Below are positions 8,702-18,665 of a stretch of DNA of 64,000 nucleotides, one piece after another. A program made the position numbers and the translations under genes. Source of the stretch: Thermoguttaceae bacterium (GTDB taxonomy: Bacteria; Planctomycetota; Planctomycetia; Pirellulales; Thermoguttaceae); contig JANXAQ010000144.1 in NCBI GenBank assembly GCA_025062105.1, positions 1-64,000 of the forward strand. The letters run 5' to 3'. Each line of letters opens with the position of its first letter. Position 1 is the stretch's first letter. Under the pieces are notes generated by a model. The model worked only from the letters and a program-made list of their open reading frames with translations, was not told the origin of the DNA and made no database searches.

Positions 8702-8749
8702 CCCCGTCGTTTCGCCTGCCAGTTGCGAACGGCGGGGTTTTTTATTTTT
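8702..8749 (+). terminator. Strong intrinsic terminator without an assigned gene
   Basis: CCCCGTCGTT (8702-8711) pairs over 10 bp with AACGGCGGGG (8728-8737) and is followed by TTTTTTATTTTT. No gene ends here, so it may close a small RNA starting after the family C element, or be left over from a deleted gene. Confidence 0.85.
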
Positions 8750-9031
8750 GTCTGGTAGCAGTGTGGGCGTAGAGTGTAGGCAAGGAAACACTCTCCCCCA
8801 GCCTGAACCTGCTCAGAAAACAGTTGCGCCAGCACACGCAGCATCCAGAGCCCAGTGCCTACAGACCCGAGCTTGCCTACCAGGTATGGCTAAAGGCATT
8901 TGCCCTTTGCCCCTAACCCCCTAAAGGCTAGGGGAGAAGGAGTCCCGGGCCTTGTTCCCCTAGTGTAAAGCTGCCAACAAAAACCCCGACTTGCTCACTC
9001 GTCCGGGCGGAAAATTACCCTGAAAGGGCTC

Positions 9032-10216
9032 TTACCAGACTTCATCGATTCGGACAGGTCGGCGTTCAGCCGCCGAAATCAACGCCGCTTCCAGCACCCG
9101 TTGGGTTTGGTAGGCGTCCTCAAAGTCGGGGATCGGCACTACAGGCTCCTGCCCGGCGATAACCCGCAAAATGTCGTAGGCTTCGTTCACAAAGCCGTGT
9201 TCGTAGCCGATGATGTGGGCGTCTGGCCACCAGTTGGCCACGTACGGATGATCGGGCCCATGCGTACACATGATTGTCGTCCAACCTTGGACCGCCCGCG
9301 GCAAAGTTGCATCGTAGTACTGAAGTTCATTCATCCGCTCGAAGTCGAACTTCAATGCGCCTTTAGTGCCGTTGATTTCAAATTGGTTGCGGTTTTGGTT
9401 ACCGGTAGCCTGTCGAGCTGCCTCGAAGCTAGCCACTGCTCCCCCAGAAAACCGAGCCAAAAACAACACCGTATCGTCCACCGTCACATCGCCCATTTCT
9501 TCGCCGGCAGTTCCGGCCCCAAGAGTTTCGCCGCCGGTACCTACTAGGCGTTTGCGTTTTTTGATGAAGGTTTCGGCAATAGCGCCGACCACCTCGGTGA
9601 TTTCCTGTCCGGTAACGAATCGGGTCATATCGATGATGTGGGCGTTTAGGTCGCCATGGGCGCCGGAGCCTGCAAGATTTTTGTCAAACCGCCAGACTAG
9701 AGGCACCGATTCATTGGCCCAATCCTGCAGATATACAGCCCGCACATGGCGGATTTCGCCTATGCGGCCTTGTTTTACCAGCTGATGGGCCAGGGCAACG
9801 GCCGGGCAGCGCCGATAGTTGAACCAGACAAAAGTTTTGCCTGGAGCTTTGCGGGCGGCTTCTGCCATGGCCCGCGCATCGGCCAAAGTACCAGCCAACG
9901 GCTTTTCACAAGCCACGTGTTTTCCAGCCTCCAAAGCAGCTATGGCTACAGGAGCATGCATGTAATTGGGAGTAACCACATCGACCAGGCCAATTTCCGG
10001 CGATCGGACCACCGCCTGCCAGTCGGTAGAGGCATGCAGCCAGCCCCAATTCCGGGCAAACTCTTCCGGGGTAGGTTTTTCTTCCGGCAGACCAAAAACG
10101 GTATGCATGACGGCCCGAATCGGCGGCTTAAAGAACTTGTTGACCTGCCCCCAGGCGTTGGAATGCGAGCGCCCCATAAACCCCTGACCAATCAGTGCCA
10201 CATTGATGGTTTCCAT
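9032..10216 (-). CDS. Gfo/Idh/MocA family NAD(P)-dependent oxidoreductase
   Basis: This is a cytoplasmic dehydrogenase that oxidises or reduces a sugar or cyclitol using NAD(P). The 394-residue product begins METINVALIGQGFMGRSHSN, the Rossmann GxGxxG-type start of the family. The conserved ACEKPLAGTLADARAM segment follows at about residue 100, where Lys of EKP is the catalytic region, and a C-terminal alpha/beta substrate domain comes after that. The start at 10216 is chosen because AAGGAG lies nine bases upstream; the frame is open a further 29 codons without a site. HGDLNAHIIDMTRFVTG is the usual His/Asp substrate region. No sugar-uptake or kinase neighbours help define the substrate. It stands alone between repeat-filled spacers. 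Confidence 0.93.
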   Translation of the reverse strand: METINVALIGQGFMGRSHSNAWGQVNKFFKPPIRAVMHTVFGLPEEKPTPEEFARNWGWLHASTDWQAVVRSPEIGLVDVVTPNYMHAPVAIAALEAGKHVACEKPLAGTLADARAMAEAARKAPGKTFVWFNYRRCPAVALAHQLVKQGRIGEIRHVRAVYLQDWANESVPLVWRFDKNLAGSGAHGDLNAHIIDMTRFVTGQEITEVVGAIAETFIKKRKRLVGTGGETLGAGTAGEEMGDVTVDDTVLFLARFSGGAVASFEAARQATGNQNRNQFEINGTKGALKFDFERMNELQYYDATLPRAVQGWTTIMCTHGPDHPYVANWWPDAHIIGYEHGFVNEAYDILRVIAGQEPVVPIPDFEDAYQTQRVLEAALISAAERRPVRIDEVW

Positions 10217-10555
10217 GATGCTTTCTCCTTGAAAAACCAAAGTAGTCCAGCAAAACCCTATCCTACCTCCAAACTCCCAGTTCTGGGGCAAACTGCCATC
10301 CACTACTTGAAGCCCGGTTATATCGAATCTTCTGCAGTTTTCAAGCGGGGGCCAGCCTCAGCCCCGCTCACCGGTGTCCTGGTTCACCAGAGAAGATCTC
10401 CTTTATCCTGAAATGGCTTTTCCACCAGAAAAACAGTTCGCCTTCTGAATTCGCTTGCATCCCCAATCGCCCTATTTAACAAACCCTCCACCAAAAGAGC
10501 AGCCGCTCCCAATCCATTGGGAAACCTCGAACATCCAGTTTCAGCAGAGCGTTTT
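10217..10555. other. Upstream spacer, no feature recognised
   Basis: I see no gene, terminator or repeat here beyond the oxidoreductase ribosome site at its left edge. Confidence 0.4.
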
Positions 10556-11215
10556 CCTTCGACTTATGCCCATTTCCAGAATGCAGCCCCTTTGGATATC
10601 CTAACCCTTTGACAATATTGAGGTTAGGAAATTTACTGAACAGAGAATCCTTAAGCCTAGCTCCCGGACATAAAAGCAGTTACAAGAATGGCAACAGTCG
10701 AGCTTACCTCGACTTTTCCCATTTTTGGCCGCTTGTCGAAAGGAGAAAGGCCTAAGTCCTTGGAATTACTGGAGTTGGAAAATTGTGTGAATAAAAGGAA
10801 GGTCCGCCGGAACTCCTGAGCAGAAAAGAAAGTAGAAAAATTGGAAAAAGTCGAGATTACCACCAGTTGTGCTATTTTAGGCCTCGCCTTGGCAGAAACT
10901 GCTTGGACCTATCGGAGTTAGGCATTAGGTAAACAAAAAGAAATCTCGTTGTAACTACTGGAAGCAAAAACAACTTAAGAAAAATATCAAAACTCGAGCT
11001 TAAAAGGTTTGCCCTAGAAGAAAATGGCAGGATGCCGGCAACGAAGCCCCTTCGAATGGGCTCTTAGCTCGAGTTTTGCCATTTTGGGCTTCGCCCTGGC
11101 AGAGGGCTGTTCTAAGGCCTTGTAACTATTGGATTTAGGAAATTAGGTGAACAAAGGGGAGTTTCGTCGTAACTGTCAGCAGTAAAACCAGGTAGGGAAA
11201 ATGGCAAACGTCGAG
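10556..11215. repeat. Cluster of four family B elements in tandem
   Basis: Copies lie at about 10556-10702, 10706-10856, 10868-10999 and 11068-11215. Each runs from a TCGACTT(T/A)TGCC-like end to a GGCAA(A/C)AGTCGAG-like end. They contain the internal CGTCGTAACT (or complement) and TTGGAATTACTGGAG-type blocks. The first is a diverged subtype. Confidence 0.8.
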
Positions 11216-11219
11216 CTAA

Positions 11220-11383
11220 GAGGCTGTCCGAAAAAGCATTTTCTATAATGCTATGATGAAAGGAGGTTTCCTCCTCTCCATTCCCCAGCATCCCCAACAT
11301 CCTGTTTTTAAGGAGTTTGAAGGATAGGAGCCAGTGGCCAAAACCCATGGGAACCAGCCAAATCCCCATTTTGGGACAGCCTC
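11220..11383 (+). repeat. Family C MITE-like element
   Basis: It is a complete copy from GAGGCTGTCCGAAAAAG to GGGACAGCCTC, inserted exactly at the end of the preceding family B element. It is flanked by TAA on the left and TTA on the right. Confidence 0.88.
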
Positions 11384-11428
11384 TTAACTGGGCTTGGTTC
11401 TTATAGAGAGAAAGCAGCCAATGCCAAG

Positions 11429-12355
11429 CTAGCGGGATGCCACCCACAATTCCTCTCGGATTTTCTTGGAAAAGTCCGGTTGCTCGCCGTAGCGATAAGC
11501 AAGTGGATTGACCCTGGCGCGGCGCCGGGTCTCCTCAAACGTGCCAGCCGATTCCAATAGCCCCAACTCGTAGGCCAACCGGTCCGAATATCCAGTTAAA
11601 AGCACCCGGTAATCCCTGGGAATCTTTTCCCCAAAGACTCGATTAACATGCCGACGGATGTTGGTGGTGCAATTATTCGTAAGAGTATTGTAAAACTCCG
11701 GATGTTCGTTTAGAGCATTTACCCGTTCCATGACATCCACAAAAAGCCGACGAGCTTGCTCCGGAGTGGCAATCGTCCGATAAATATACACGTCGTTCAT
11801 CCAGTGATGGGTGCGCAGTTGGATCAGGTCCCGCTCATCGCCCACCACATAGATAATCTCATATTGATTAAAAAACCCAGCTAAGGCATTGTAGGTTTCA
11901 TGTTTTTCTTTGCGAGTTTCCACAGAAACGGCTAGATATTCCTCTCCGTCGAATCCGAAACTGAGCATTGTATGGGCAATGGCCGGGTTGTCGGGGAACG
12001 GCACCACAATGAAATCTACAGTTTTGAGTTTGTCCAGATCAAAAGTTTTGTCATAGTATTGAACAGTAAAATCGTCCTGGCTCCGATACTGAGTATTTCG
12101 GATGTTGTAGATGGTAACATAGTTACCGTGGAAATCGGCCCTCGCCAATTTGGCATGTAATGGATGCCACTGCCGATCATTGGACGGGCGGGCCGCTTTG
12201 GCAACTTCTTGCGGAATTTGAGTAGCAGTTTTAACCACTCGCTCGAGGGGATCGCCAGTAGTCCGCACTCCGGCACAGCCTGAGGCCAATCCCCCACTCA
12301 CAAAGATTAGGAAAAGGATAAGGATTAGGTTAGAGATATACCTGTTATTCATCAT
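11429..12355 (-). CDS. DUF4105-type lipoprotein
   Basis: The product has 308 residues. A lipoprotein signal (residues 8-27, hydrophobic, ending LASGC with Cys27) would anchor it in a membrane. The body matches the DUF4105 / Lnb N-terminal periplasmic domain. It carries IAHTMLSFGF with His128, WMNDVYIYRT and the family hallmark NNCTTNI with Cys229, presumably a His/Cys catalytic pair of a papain-like hydrolase fold. The substrate is unknown. Two ATGs stand in tandem at the start, with no strong ribosome site. It is a single gene with repeats on its downstream side and a quiet spacer upstream. The assignment is family-level only. Confidence 0.85.
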   Translation of the reverse strand: MMNNRYISNLILILFLIFVSGGLASGCAGVRTTGDPLERVVKTATQIPQEVAKAARPSNDRQWHPLHAKLARADFHGNYVTIYNIRNTQYRSQDDFTVQYYDKTFDLDKLKTVDFIVVPFPDNPAIAHTMLSFGFDGEEYLAVSVETRKEKHETYNALAGFFNQYEIIYVVGDERDLIQLRTHHWMNDVYIYRTIATPEQARRLFVDVMERVNALNEHPEFYNTLTNNCTTNIRRHVNRVFGEKIPRDYRVLLTGYSDRLAYELGLLESAGTFEETRRRARVNPLAYRYGEQPDFSKKIREELWVASR

Positions 12356-12667
12356 TTAGGTAATTTGGATAAATTAGGAAATCCCTAACGCCCCACCCAT
12401 CCCTCTTGAAACTCTCACAAATATCCTTCAGCAGACCATTCCCTCCAAAAAGAGGGCTCTTTATCGCTTTCCCCAAGACGGCAGACCAAGCGTGTGTCTT
12501 CCGCCTCTCCTTATTACCTCCCCCTCTAGCAGTTATTGCACCCTACTAGCATGTGCAGTGGCTTCTCAGAGGTTCCACCCTTCTCGTTCCAAATCCCCTC
12601 CTGTTGGGGCATGGACAAAATCCCTACTTTCTTTGAGCTTCCCGAAAGGAACTTTCCATACGTGTAG

Positions 12668-12846
12668 GGAACGTCTGCATCATTCTTTCTTTATACCCGT
12701 TTTGATTTGCTCTGCGTCTGACCCAATATATTGGGCTGCTAGCATTGTTACACCCTACATGTAGTAGGTGTTTGAATAGGAGCTACCAAATATACTGAAT
12801 TAAAATTCATAAAGTTCACTATATGTTCAGGTCATCCAAAGGTTCC
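12668..12846 (-). repeat. Family A element
   Basis: It starts GGAACGTCTGCATCATT, has the core GGGCTGCTAGCATTG, and ends TCATCCAAAGGTTCC. No clear target duplication is visible. Confidence 0.78.
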
Positions 12847-13269
12847 TTAAACATTCTCCCGCCTCCAGAGTGCCAAATGGCATCTTAACCCTATTAGGGG
12901 GTCTGGTTTTGGTGAGGTTGTTTTATCAGGAGTTTGGAAGGTCCGAATCGGTATGTCCTATTGGCTCTCATTGGGGTAATGAGGAGTAAATCGATAGAAG
13001 CAATGCACAACGAAGAGGTTTGTCAGAGAAAAGGTAAAACCCATGAAAAGTAGCTTTTTACCCCAAAACCCTCTGCAAACACAAGCCCGGTTAGATTCAA
13101 AAGGCGAGCCTTCAGAACTAACAATTTGGGAAACATTAGCAACTTACAAAAAGGATTCTGGATATCCTAGAAAACCGCGAAAAAATCGGGTTATTAGAAA
13201 CCTTTCCCAACTTCCGTTGAAGGATGCAGAAGATCGGCTTCTGGCCTGTTCCCTCTAACTACCTTTGTC
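12847..13269 (+). other. Spacer with one doubtful small ORF
   Basis: The only frame of note is 13043-13258 (71 codons, polar, no motif). It has a weak AAAGGT upstream. I do not consider it supported as a gene. Confidence 0.3.
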
Positions 13270-13650
13270 TCAGGAGTTTTGCTATTTTGCCTAACTGCTT
13301 TTTCTTCCAGTAGTTACAACGAAACCTCCTTGGGTTCACACAATTGCCAATTTCCAGGGGCAGGCCTATTTGGATAGCCTAAGTCTCTGAAAATATTGGA
13401 GGTAGGAAATTTTCAGAACAAAGAGTTCTCAAAGTCTAACTCAATTCTCTGCAAAATCCTGAACATGTATTGAACTTTAGGAACCTTTGACTCGGGACGC
13501 ATCGGACCGTCCCAATCCAACCTCACTATGTGGGCTGCTAGCATTGCTAGCAAGCAATGGAATCGTAGGGTTCAGCTAGGATAGCCGAAAGGGCTAGGCA
13601 ATCAACAGTCCATATTAATCTACAGGATGTTCGGTATTTTTCGGAGGTTC
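13270..13650. repeat. Degenerate family B element followed by a composite of two family A parts
   Basis: 13270-13446 has family B blocks (TTTTGCTATTTTGCC, AGTTACAACGAAACCTCC). 13447-13484 is the forward start of family A (CTCTGCAAAATCCTGAACATG). 13485-13650 is a reverse family A body with core GCTGCTAGCATTGCTAGCA and end CGGAGGTTC. Confidence 0.7.
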
Positions 13651-13802
13651 TCCCAATATTTGCTGGGCTTTCCTAGGGTGAACGGGGCTGGGATGGTTTT
13701 GTTCTTTCGGAGGAGAGTTTAGCCCAATCTGGGAGGGGTTGCTCCTGGGGAGCGGACTAGGTGTAATTAATAAGATTTGCTTTTTTGATTTAGGAGTTGT
13801 CT

Positions 13803-14450
13803 ATGCGGATTTGGTTAGCGGTGCGGGCGTTTTTTGGGGTATTGTTTTCCCGGGCTGTAGCGGAGGGGGTTCGGCAGGTTTTGGAGCAGCTGCATCAGCA
13901 GCGCCGGGAAGCCGGTACCAGAGCAGGCCGAGAGCAGCAGGAGCAAACGGTGGCAGTGTCCAGGCCGGAGACGAAGTCGATTTTGGAAGCCCCCCCTGGA
14001 GCAGCTACTACATTGCAGCGCAAACCGGCGACGAAACCATCGGCTCAGCCGATCTCTGGGGGCCGAAGCGAAGCGCTGACGCTTTTGGCCGCCTTACAGC
14101 GGGAGGCTCGGCTGGTGGATCTGGTGCAGGAGCCGCTAGACCAATATACTGATGCACAGATTGGGGCTGCTGCTCGGGAGGTCCTCCGGAACGCTGCCAA
14201 AACTTTGCAGCGGTTTTTCGGACTTCGACCTGTGGTCCAGGCCGAGGAAGGGGCTCTTATCGAACTGCCTAGTGGCTTTGATCCCAACCGGTATCGGCTT
14301 CTTGGTCAGTTGTCTGGTAATCCGCCCTACCGAGGGCAGTTGGTGCATCCAGGTTGGGAGGCCACCCGGTGTGAACTGCCCAGTTGGACCGGCAGCGAAG
14401 CAGCTGCCTGGATCATCGCTCCAGCCGAAGTAGAAATCATTTCTCAATAG
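13803..14450 (+). CDS. DUF2760 domain protein
   Basis: The product has 215 residues. The ATG at 13803 is six bases after AGGAG; a TTG two codons earlier also exists. A hydrophobic N-terminus (about 1-18) is followed by a Q/R-rich linker (25-85). The DUF2760 domain then runs to the end, with ALTLLAALQREARLVDLVQE, DAQIGAAAREV, FGLRPVV..EEGA.IELP.GFDP and the final IIAPAEVE, all typical of the family. The biochemical role is unknown. DUF2760 genes commonly sit directly before Hsp70-type genes, as here, so a chaperone-linked function is likely. Family B repeats begin five bases after the stop codon. Confidence 0.85.
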   Translation: MRIWLAVRAFFGVLFSRAVAEGVRQVLEQLHQQRREAGTRAGREQQEQTVAVSRPETKSILEAPPGAATTLQRKPATKPSAQPISGGRSEALTLLAALQREARLVDLVQEPLDQYTDAQIGAAAREVLRNAAKTLQRFFGLRPVVQAEEGALIELPSGFDPNRYRLLGQLSGNPPYRGQLVHPGWEATRCELPSWTGSEAAAWIIAPAEVEIISQ

Positions 14451-14454
14451 GCCA

Positions 14455-14752
14455 CTCGACTTTTGCCAATTTTTGTGACTTCTTTTATTTCCAGCAGTTA
14501 GGCTTTGAAGATTCTTTGTTCGGCAAATTTCCTAACTCCAATATTGTCGAATGGTTAGGAGATCCCAAAGGGGCCGTCCCTGGGAAATAGCAAAGGTCGA
14601 AAGTAACTCGACTTTTGCCATTTTTAGCCTCGTCCTGGAAGAGGAAAGTTCTAATTTTCTTATAACTATTGGACTTGGGGAATTGGGTACATAGAAGGAG
14701 GTTTCGTCGCAACTACTGGAGGCAAAAGCAGTTAGAGAAAATGCCAAAAGTC
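14455..14752. repeat. Two family B elements in tandem
   Basis: Copies lie at 14455-14603 (CTCGACTTTTGCCAATT to GCAAAGGTCGAAAG, a diverged subtype) and 14607-14752 (CTCGACTTTTGCC to GCCAAAAGTCGAA). Confidence 0.82.
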
Positions 14753-14784
14753 GAAGAGAGTAACGAATCCCTGCAAAGAAGGGA

Positions 14785-14910
14785 ATCGCTGCATATTGGA
14801 AAGTATAGGGTTGGTAGGATTGCCACCTAATGGATAGTAGATGTTCGGGTAAGAGAACCGAAGTAAAAATTGATGTAGTTCATTATATGTTCAGGATTTT
14901 GGCGAGCTTG
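14785..14910 (-). repeat. Partial family A element
   Basis: It keeps the AATGGATAGTAGATGTTCGG and TTCATTATATGTTCAGGATT blocks but lacks proper ends. It lies just upstream of the Hsp70 gene and may contribute to its 5' leader. Confidence 0.65.
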
Positions 14911-14962
14911 TTGGTTTCTTTTACCGTTCGTTTCGTTGCGGTAGAGCAGTTTTTTACCGAGC

Positions 14963-16777
14963 ATGGTGAAGCGTATGGACGCCAAGTATGTCTTAGGGAT
15001 TGACCTGGGGACGACCAATACGGTGTTAGCCTATACGCCGTTGGCGGCGGAGCAACCGACGATTGAGGTGTTTCGGGTGCCGCAGTTGGTTGCTCCGGGC
15101 ACTGTGGAACCGAATGGGCTTTTACCTTCATTTTTGTACATTGGCACAGCGGAGGAGGCAAAAGCGGGGACATTGGATCTGCCGTGGGCCAAGGGCCGGG
15201 ATTTTGCCGTCGGCGAATTGGCCCGTCGCCAATCGGCCGAACTGCCTCATCGCACGGTCAGCGGGGCGAAAAGTTGGCTCTGTTATGCCCGCGTAGATCG
15301 TCGGCAGCCGATCCTGCCCTGGCAAGCCCCCGAGGAAGTGCCGAAAGTATCTCCGCTCGTTGCCTCGCAGCGGTATTTGGAGCATTTGGTAGCCGCTTGG
15401 GAGTCGGCCTTCCCTGATGCTCCAGTCCGACAGCAACGGGTGGTTTTGACGGTGCCGGCTTCGTTTGATGCGAGTGCCCGGGAGTTAACCCGGGAAGCCG
15501 CTCTGGCGGCCGGTTTACCGGAAGATCTTGTCCTATTAGAAGAGCCTCAGGCTGCTTTGTATGCTTGGTTGGCCGACCGCGGCGAGCGATGGCGTCGGCT
15601 CCTGAAGGTGGGCGATACGCTGTTGGTCTGCGACGTCGGCGGCGGTACTACCGATCTGACGTTGGTCAGCGTCGGCGAGGAGAATGGACAGCTTTACCTA
15701 GAACGCCGAGCCGTCGGCAATCATTTGCTCATTGGTGGCGATAACATGGACTTGGCTTTGGCTCATGCCGTGGCAGCGCTATTTGCGGAAAAAGGGTTGC
15801 GACTGGACCCTTGGCAATCGGTGGCTCTGTGGCATTCTTGTCGATCGGCAAAGGAAGTCTTGTTAGGGCCGGAATCGCCGGATCGGCATCCGGTCAGCGT
15901 TCTAGGCCGGGGCGCTCGGCTCATTGCCAAAACTATATCCGTGGAATTAGAGCGGGCGAAGGTGCTGGAAGTGATTGTAGATGGATTTTTCCCAATGTGC
16001 AAAATTACCGATAAGCCCGCTCGCCGGCGGGTTTCCGGCTTTTTGGAGTTGGGATTGCCGTTTGAGACGGATACGGCCATTACGCGGCATGTGGCAGCTT
16101 TTTTGACCGCCCATGGCGATGCTGCCGGACCGGTTCGGCCAACCCATGTGCTGTTTAACGGCGGAGTGTTTAAGGCGGAGGTGCTTCGGCGTCGGCTTCT
16201 GGAAGTATTGGCCAGTTGGTTCGGCGCCAAAGAAGCACCGAAGCTCCTGGAGGGGAAACCGGACTTGGATTTTGCCGTGGCGCGGGGGGCGGCTTACTAC
16301 GGCTGGGCCAAACAGCGAGGCGGCATCCGCATCCGCGGCGGTACCGCCAGAGCTTATTATGTGGGCATCGAAACGGCTGGCCCGGCCGTACCCGGCGCGC
16401 CAAGACCCCTGCAGGCCCTTTGTGTGGTGCCGATTGGTATGGAGGAAGGCACAGAAACAGATGTTCCCTCTAATGAAATCGGCCTGGTCGTCGGCGAACC
16501 CGCCCAATTCCGCTTCTTCAGCTCTTCGGTGCGAAAGCAGGATCGCCCCGGCACCCTACTTACCCACTGGAACCCAGAGGAACTGGTGGAAACCGCTCCG
16601 CTAGAAACCATGCTTGTCCGGGACGAAACGGTTCAAGAGCCGTATGTCCCGGTTCGGTTCCATGCCCGCATTACCGAGCTGGGCATGTTGGAACTTTGGT
16701 GCGTTAGCACTCTGTCGGATCGCCGCTGGAAACTAGAGTTCAGTGTCCGAGAAGAAGACGCAGACCTGGGCAACTAA
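14963..16777 (+). CDS. Hsp70 (DnaK-like) family protein
   Basis: This is an actin-fold ATPase of the Hsp70 superfamily, cytoplasmic and 604 residues long. The phosphate-1 loop is IDLGTTNTV (13-21). The connect region is LLEEPQAALYA (191-201), and phosphate-2 is DVGGGTTD (224-231). Adenosine-site residues lie in VLFNGGVF (about 385). The C-terminal part is not a canonical substrate-binding domain with lid. This is the divergent Hsp70 class that is found beside DUF2760, and often beside a second Hsp70, in planctomycetes; here the second copy is absent from the following DNA. The start is uncertain: ATG 14963 or 14975, neither with a strong ribosome site. It is probably co-expressed with the DUF2760 gene 512 bp upstream, although two repeats separate them. 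Confidence 0.9.
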   Translation: MVKRMDAKYVLGIDLGTTNTVLAYTPLAAEQPTIEVFRVPQLVAPGTVEPNGLLPSFLYIGTAEEAKAGTLDLPWAKGRDFAVGELARRQSAELPHRTVSGAKSWLCYARVDRRQPILPWQAPEEVPKVSPLVASQRYLEHLVAAWESAFPDAPVRQQRVVLTVPASFDASARELTREAALAAGLPEDLVLLEEPQAALYAWLADRGERWRRLLKVGDTLLVCDVGGGTTDLTLVSVGEENGQLYLERRAVGNHLLIGGDNMDLALAHAVAALFAEKGLRLDPWQSVALWHSCRSAKEVLLGPESPDRHPVSVLGRGARLIAKTISVELERAKVLEVIVDGFFPMCKITDKPARRRVSGFLELGLPFETDTAITRHVAAFLTAHGDAAGPVRPTHVLFNGGVFKAEVLRRRLLEVLASWFGAKEAPKLLEGKPDLDFAVARGAAYYGWAKQRGGIRIRGGTARAYYVGIETAGPAVPGAPRPLQALCVVPIGMEEGTETDVPSNEIGLVVGEPAQFRFFSSSVRKQDRPGTLLTHWNPEELVETAPLETMLVRDETVQEPYVPVRFHARITELGMLELWCVSTLSDRRWKLEFSVREEDADLGN

Positions 16778-16870
16778 CGAACCTAATAACTTTTTCGGTC
16801 CGTGGAACCCTGGGAGGGCGTCAATGACGCTAGAAGCCGCCTTGTAGCCCCAAACAGTTTGAATTGTTAA

Positions 16871-16981
16871 GGCTCTGTGGAAATGCTGTCCGCAGTCTCG
16901 GGAGATTTTGCCCATTCTAGTCGGTTCTGCTTCGGTTTTGATGGGTTTAGGCATCTGAGCGGAAACGGTTTCCAGAGAGCT
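16871..16981 (-). repeat. Family E MITE-like element with 9-bp target duplication
   Basis: The ends are GGCTCTGTGGAAA and TTTCCAGAGAGC. AATTGTTAA (16862-16870) and AGTTGTTAA (16982-16990) are a near-perfect 9-bp duplication. The right copy contains the stop codon of the neighbouring minus-strand gene. Confidence 0.85.
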
Positions 16982-16986
16982 AGTTG

Positions 16987-18099
16987 TTAACATACAGGAA
17001 TAGTGCTCAATTTTTTACATATCGCTTCAGCCATCTGGCGGGTGCCGACGGCCGTTGGATCATCTCGGTGGGGCTTGAGATCATAGGTTACATATTTGCC
17101 TTCGGCAATGACACTAGCGACAGCTTGTTCTAACCGATCGGCTGCCTCCTTTTCGCCTAAGTGTCGAAGCATCAGAACGCCAGAAAGAATCAAGGCGGTA
17201 GGATTGACCTTGTTAAGGCCTTTGTATTTTGGGGCGCTGCCGTGAGTGGCCTCAAAGATGGCTGCATCCGGACCGATATTAGCGCCCGGTGCTACGCCCA
17301 AGCCGCCCACCAAACCAGCCGCCAAATCGCTCACAATATCGCCGTACAGATTCGGCAATACCAGCACATCATATAGCTCCGGCTTTTGCACCAATTGCAT
17401 GCACATGTTATCGACGATGCGGTCTTCAAACTCGATATCGGGAAACTCTTGGGCCACTTGCCGAGCATGGGCCAAAAATAGCCCATCCGTATGTTTCATG
17501 ATATTCGCTTTATGGACAACTGTTACCTTTTTGCGACCATGCCGACGTGCATACTCAAAAGCAAACCGCACAATGCGCTGGGTGCCGGAAATGGAGATGG
17601 GCTTGATGGAGATGCCGGTTTCATCCGGCCCGGTCTGAATCTTCCGATCCGTTGAAAGGCGGTTGATACACCCAATCAGTTCGGCAGTGGCCGGTTGCCC
17701 TTGGGCAAACTCTACGCCCGCATACAGGTCTTCTGTATTTTCCCGAATGATGACCAGATCAATCGGCACATCGCGGAAAAAAGTTCTTACGCCCGGATAA
17801 TACTTGCAGGGCCGCACACAGGCAAAAAGTCCCAGTTCCTGACGTAGAAAGACATTGACCGACCGAAACCCTGTGCCGACCGGGGTAGTGATCGGCGCTT
17901 TCAGGGCGCAGCGGGTTCGCCGGATGCTTTGCAAAAGGCCATCAGGTATAGGGGTGCCGATCCGCTCCATAACCTCCAAACCCGCTTCCTGCACATCCCA
18001 GCGGATCCGCACTCCAGTGGCATCGATACACATACGGGCCGCCTCAGCCAACTCCGGCCCCACACCATCGCCAAGAATCAACGTTACTTCGTGTTCCAT
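16987..18099 (-). CDS. Isocitrate / isopropylmalate dehydrogenase family enzyme (probably NAD-isocitrate dehydrogenase)
   Basis: This is a cytoplasmic beta-decarboxylating dehydrogenase of 370 residues. Family signatures are the start [13 protein letters not shown], the substrate loop [30 protein letters not shown], the metal-binding [17 protein letters not shown] and the cofactor loop [11 protein letters not shown]. The ENTEDLYAG and SVNVFLR forms favour NAD-dependent isocitrate dehydrogenase over 3-isopropylmalate dehydrogenase, but the two are close and the call is not certain. The ATG at 18099 is used; the frame is open to 18138. The stop codon TAA lies inside the 9-bp target duplication of a family E element, so the insertion sits exactly at the gene end. 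Confidence 0.85.
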   Translation of the reverse strand: MEHEVTLILGDGVGPELAEAARMCIDATGVRIRWDVQEAGLEVMERIGTPIPDGLLQSIRRTRCALKAPITTPVGTGFRSVNVFLRQELGLFACVRPCKYYPGVRTFFRDVPIDLVIIRENTEDLYAGVEFAQGQPATAELIGCINRLSTDRKIQTGPDETGISIKPISISGTQRIVRFAFEYARRHGRKKVTVVHKANIMKHTDGLFLAHARQVAQEFPDIEFEDRIVDNMCMQLVQKPELYDVLVLPNLYGDIVSDLAAGLVGGLGVAPGANIGPDAAIFEATHGSAPKYKGLNKVNPTALILSGVLMLRHLGEKEAADRLEQAVASVIAEGKYVTYDLKPHRDDPTAVGTRQMAEAICKKLSTIPVC

Positions 18100-18288
18100 A
18101 CCGCACCGGTTCCTCACAAGGTAAAACGTTTCTAACAAAATGCACTATTCTCTTTCCCTTTGCCTCAAATTGGGATGTGGGCGGTTTCCGGGGGGTTTGG
18201 CTCACCAGCCTCTCCCTCGGCACTCTTCCAAAATAAGGCTTTGCGTGATACTCAGGATTTTAGAGGAAACTGCCTTCCTCATATCTTA

Positions 18289-18665
18289 GAGGCTCCGAAA
18301 AAGCATTTTCTATGATGCAAGAGTCCACAAAATCCCTGTTTTTCACGAGTCTGGAGGATAGGAGCCGGTCGGCCAAAACCCATGGGAAACCAGCCACATC
18401 CCCGTTTTAGGACAGCCTCTAAGCTCGACTCTTGCCATTTTCCCTAACTTGGTTTGACTCCAAGAGTTAGGAGGAAACCTCTGTTTGTCCACACGTTTTC
18501 CCAAGTCCAATAATTTCGGGTAGTTAGAACTTTCCCCCTTCGGCAAGAGCTTGAAAATGGCAAAAGTCGAGCTAAAAGGCTATCTGAAAAGAGATTTTGG
18601 CTCACTCGGCTGCCAAGCTCTTTCCACCACCAGGAGGAGCTACAGCACAGGATTTGGGCCACAGG
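18289..18665. repeat. Family C, family B and partial family D elements in series
   Basis: C lies at 18289-18416 (GAGGCTCCGAAAAAGC to GGACAGCCTC). B lies at 18423-18575 (CTCGACTCTTGCC to GGCAAAAGTCGAG). A reverse family D part lies at 18577-18665, starting GGCTATCTGAAAAGAG and broken off after GATTTGGGCC. Confidence 0.82.

Noticed and set aside
13043-13258. 71-codon ORF
   Set aside because: Weak ribosome site, no motif, no context; left as a doubtful frame in the spacer entry.
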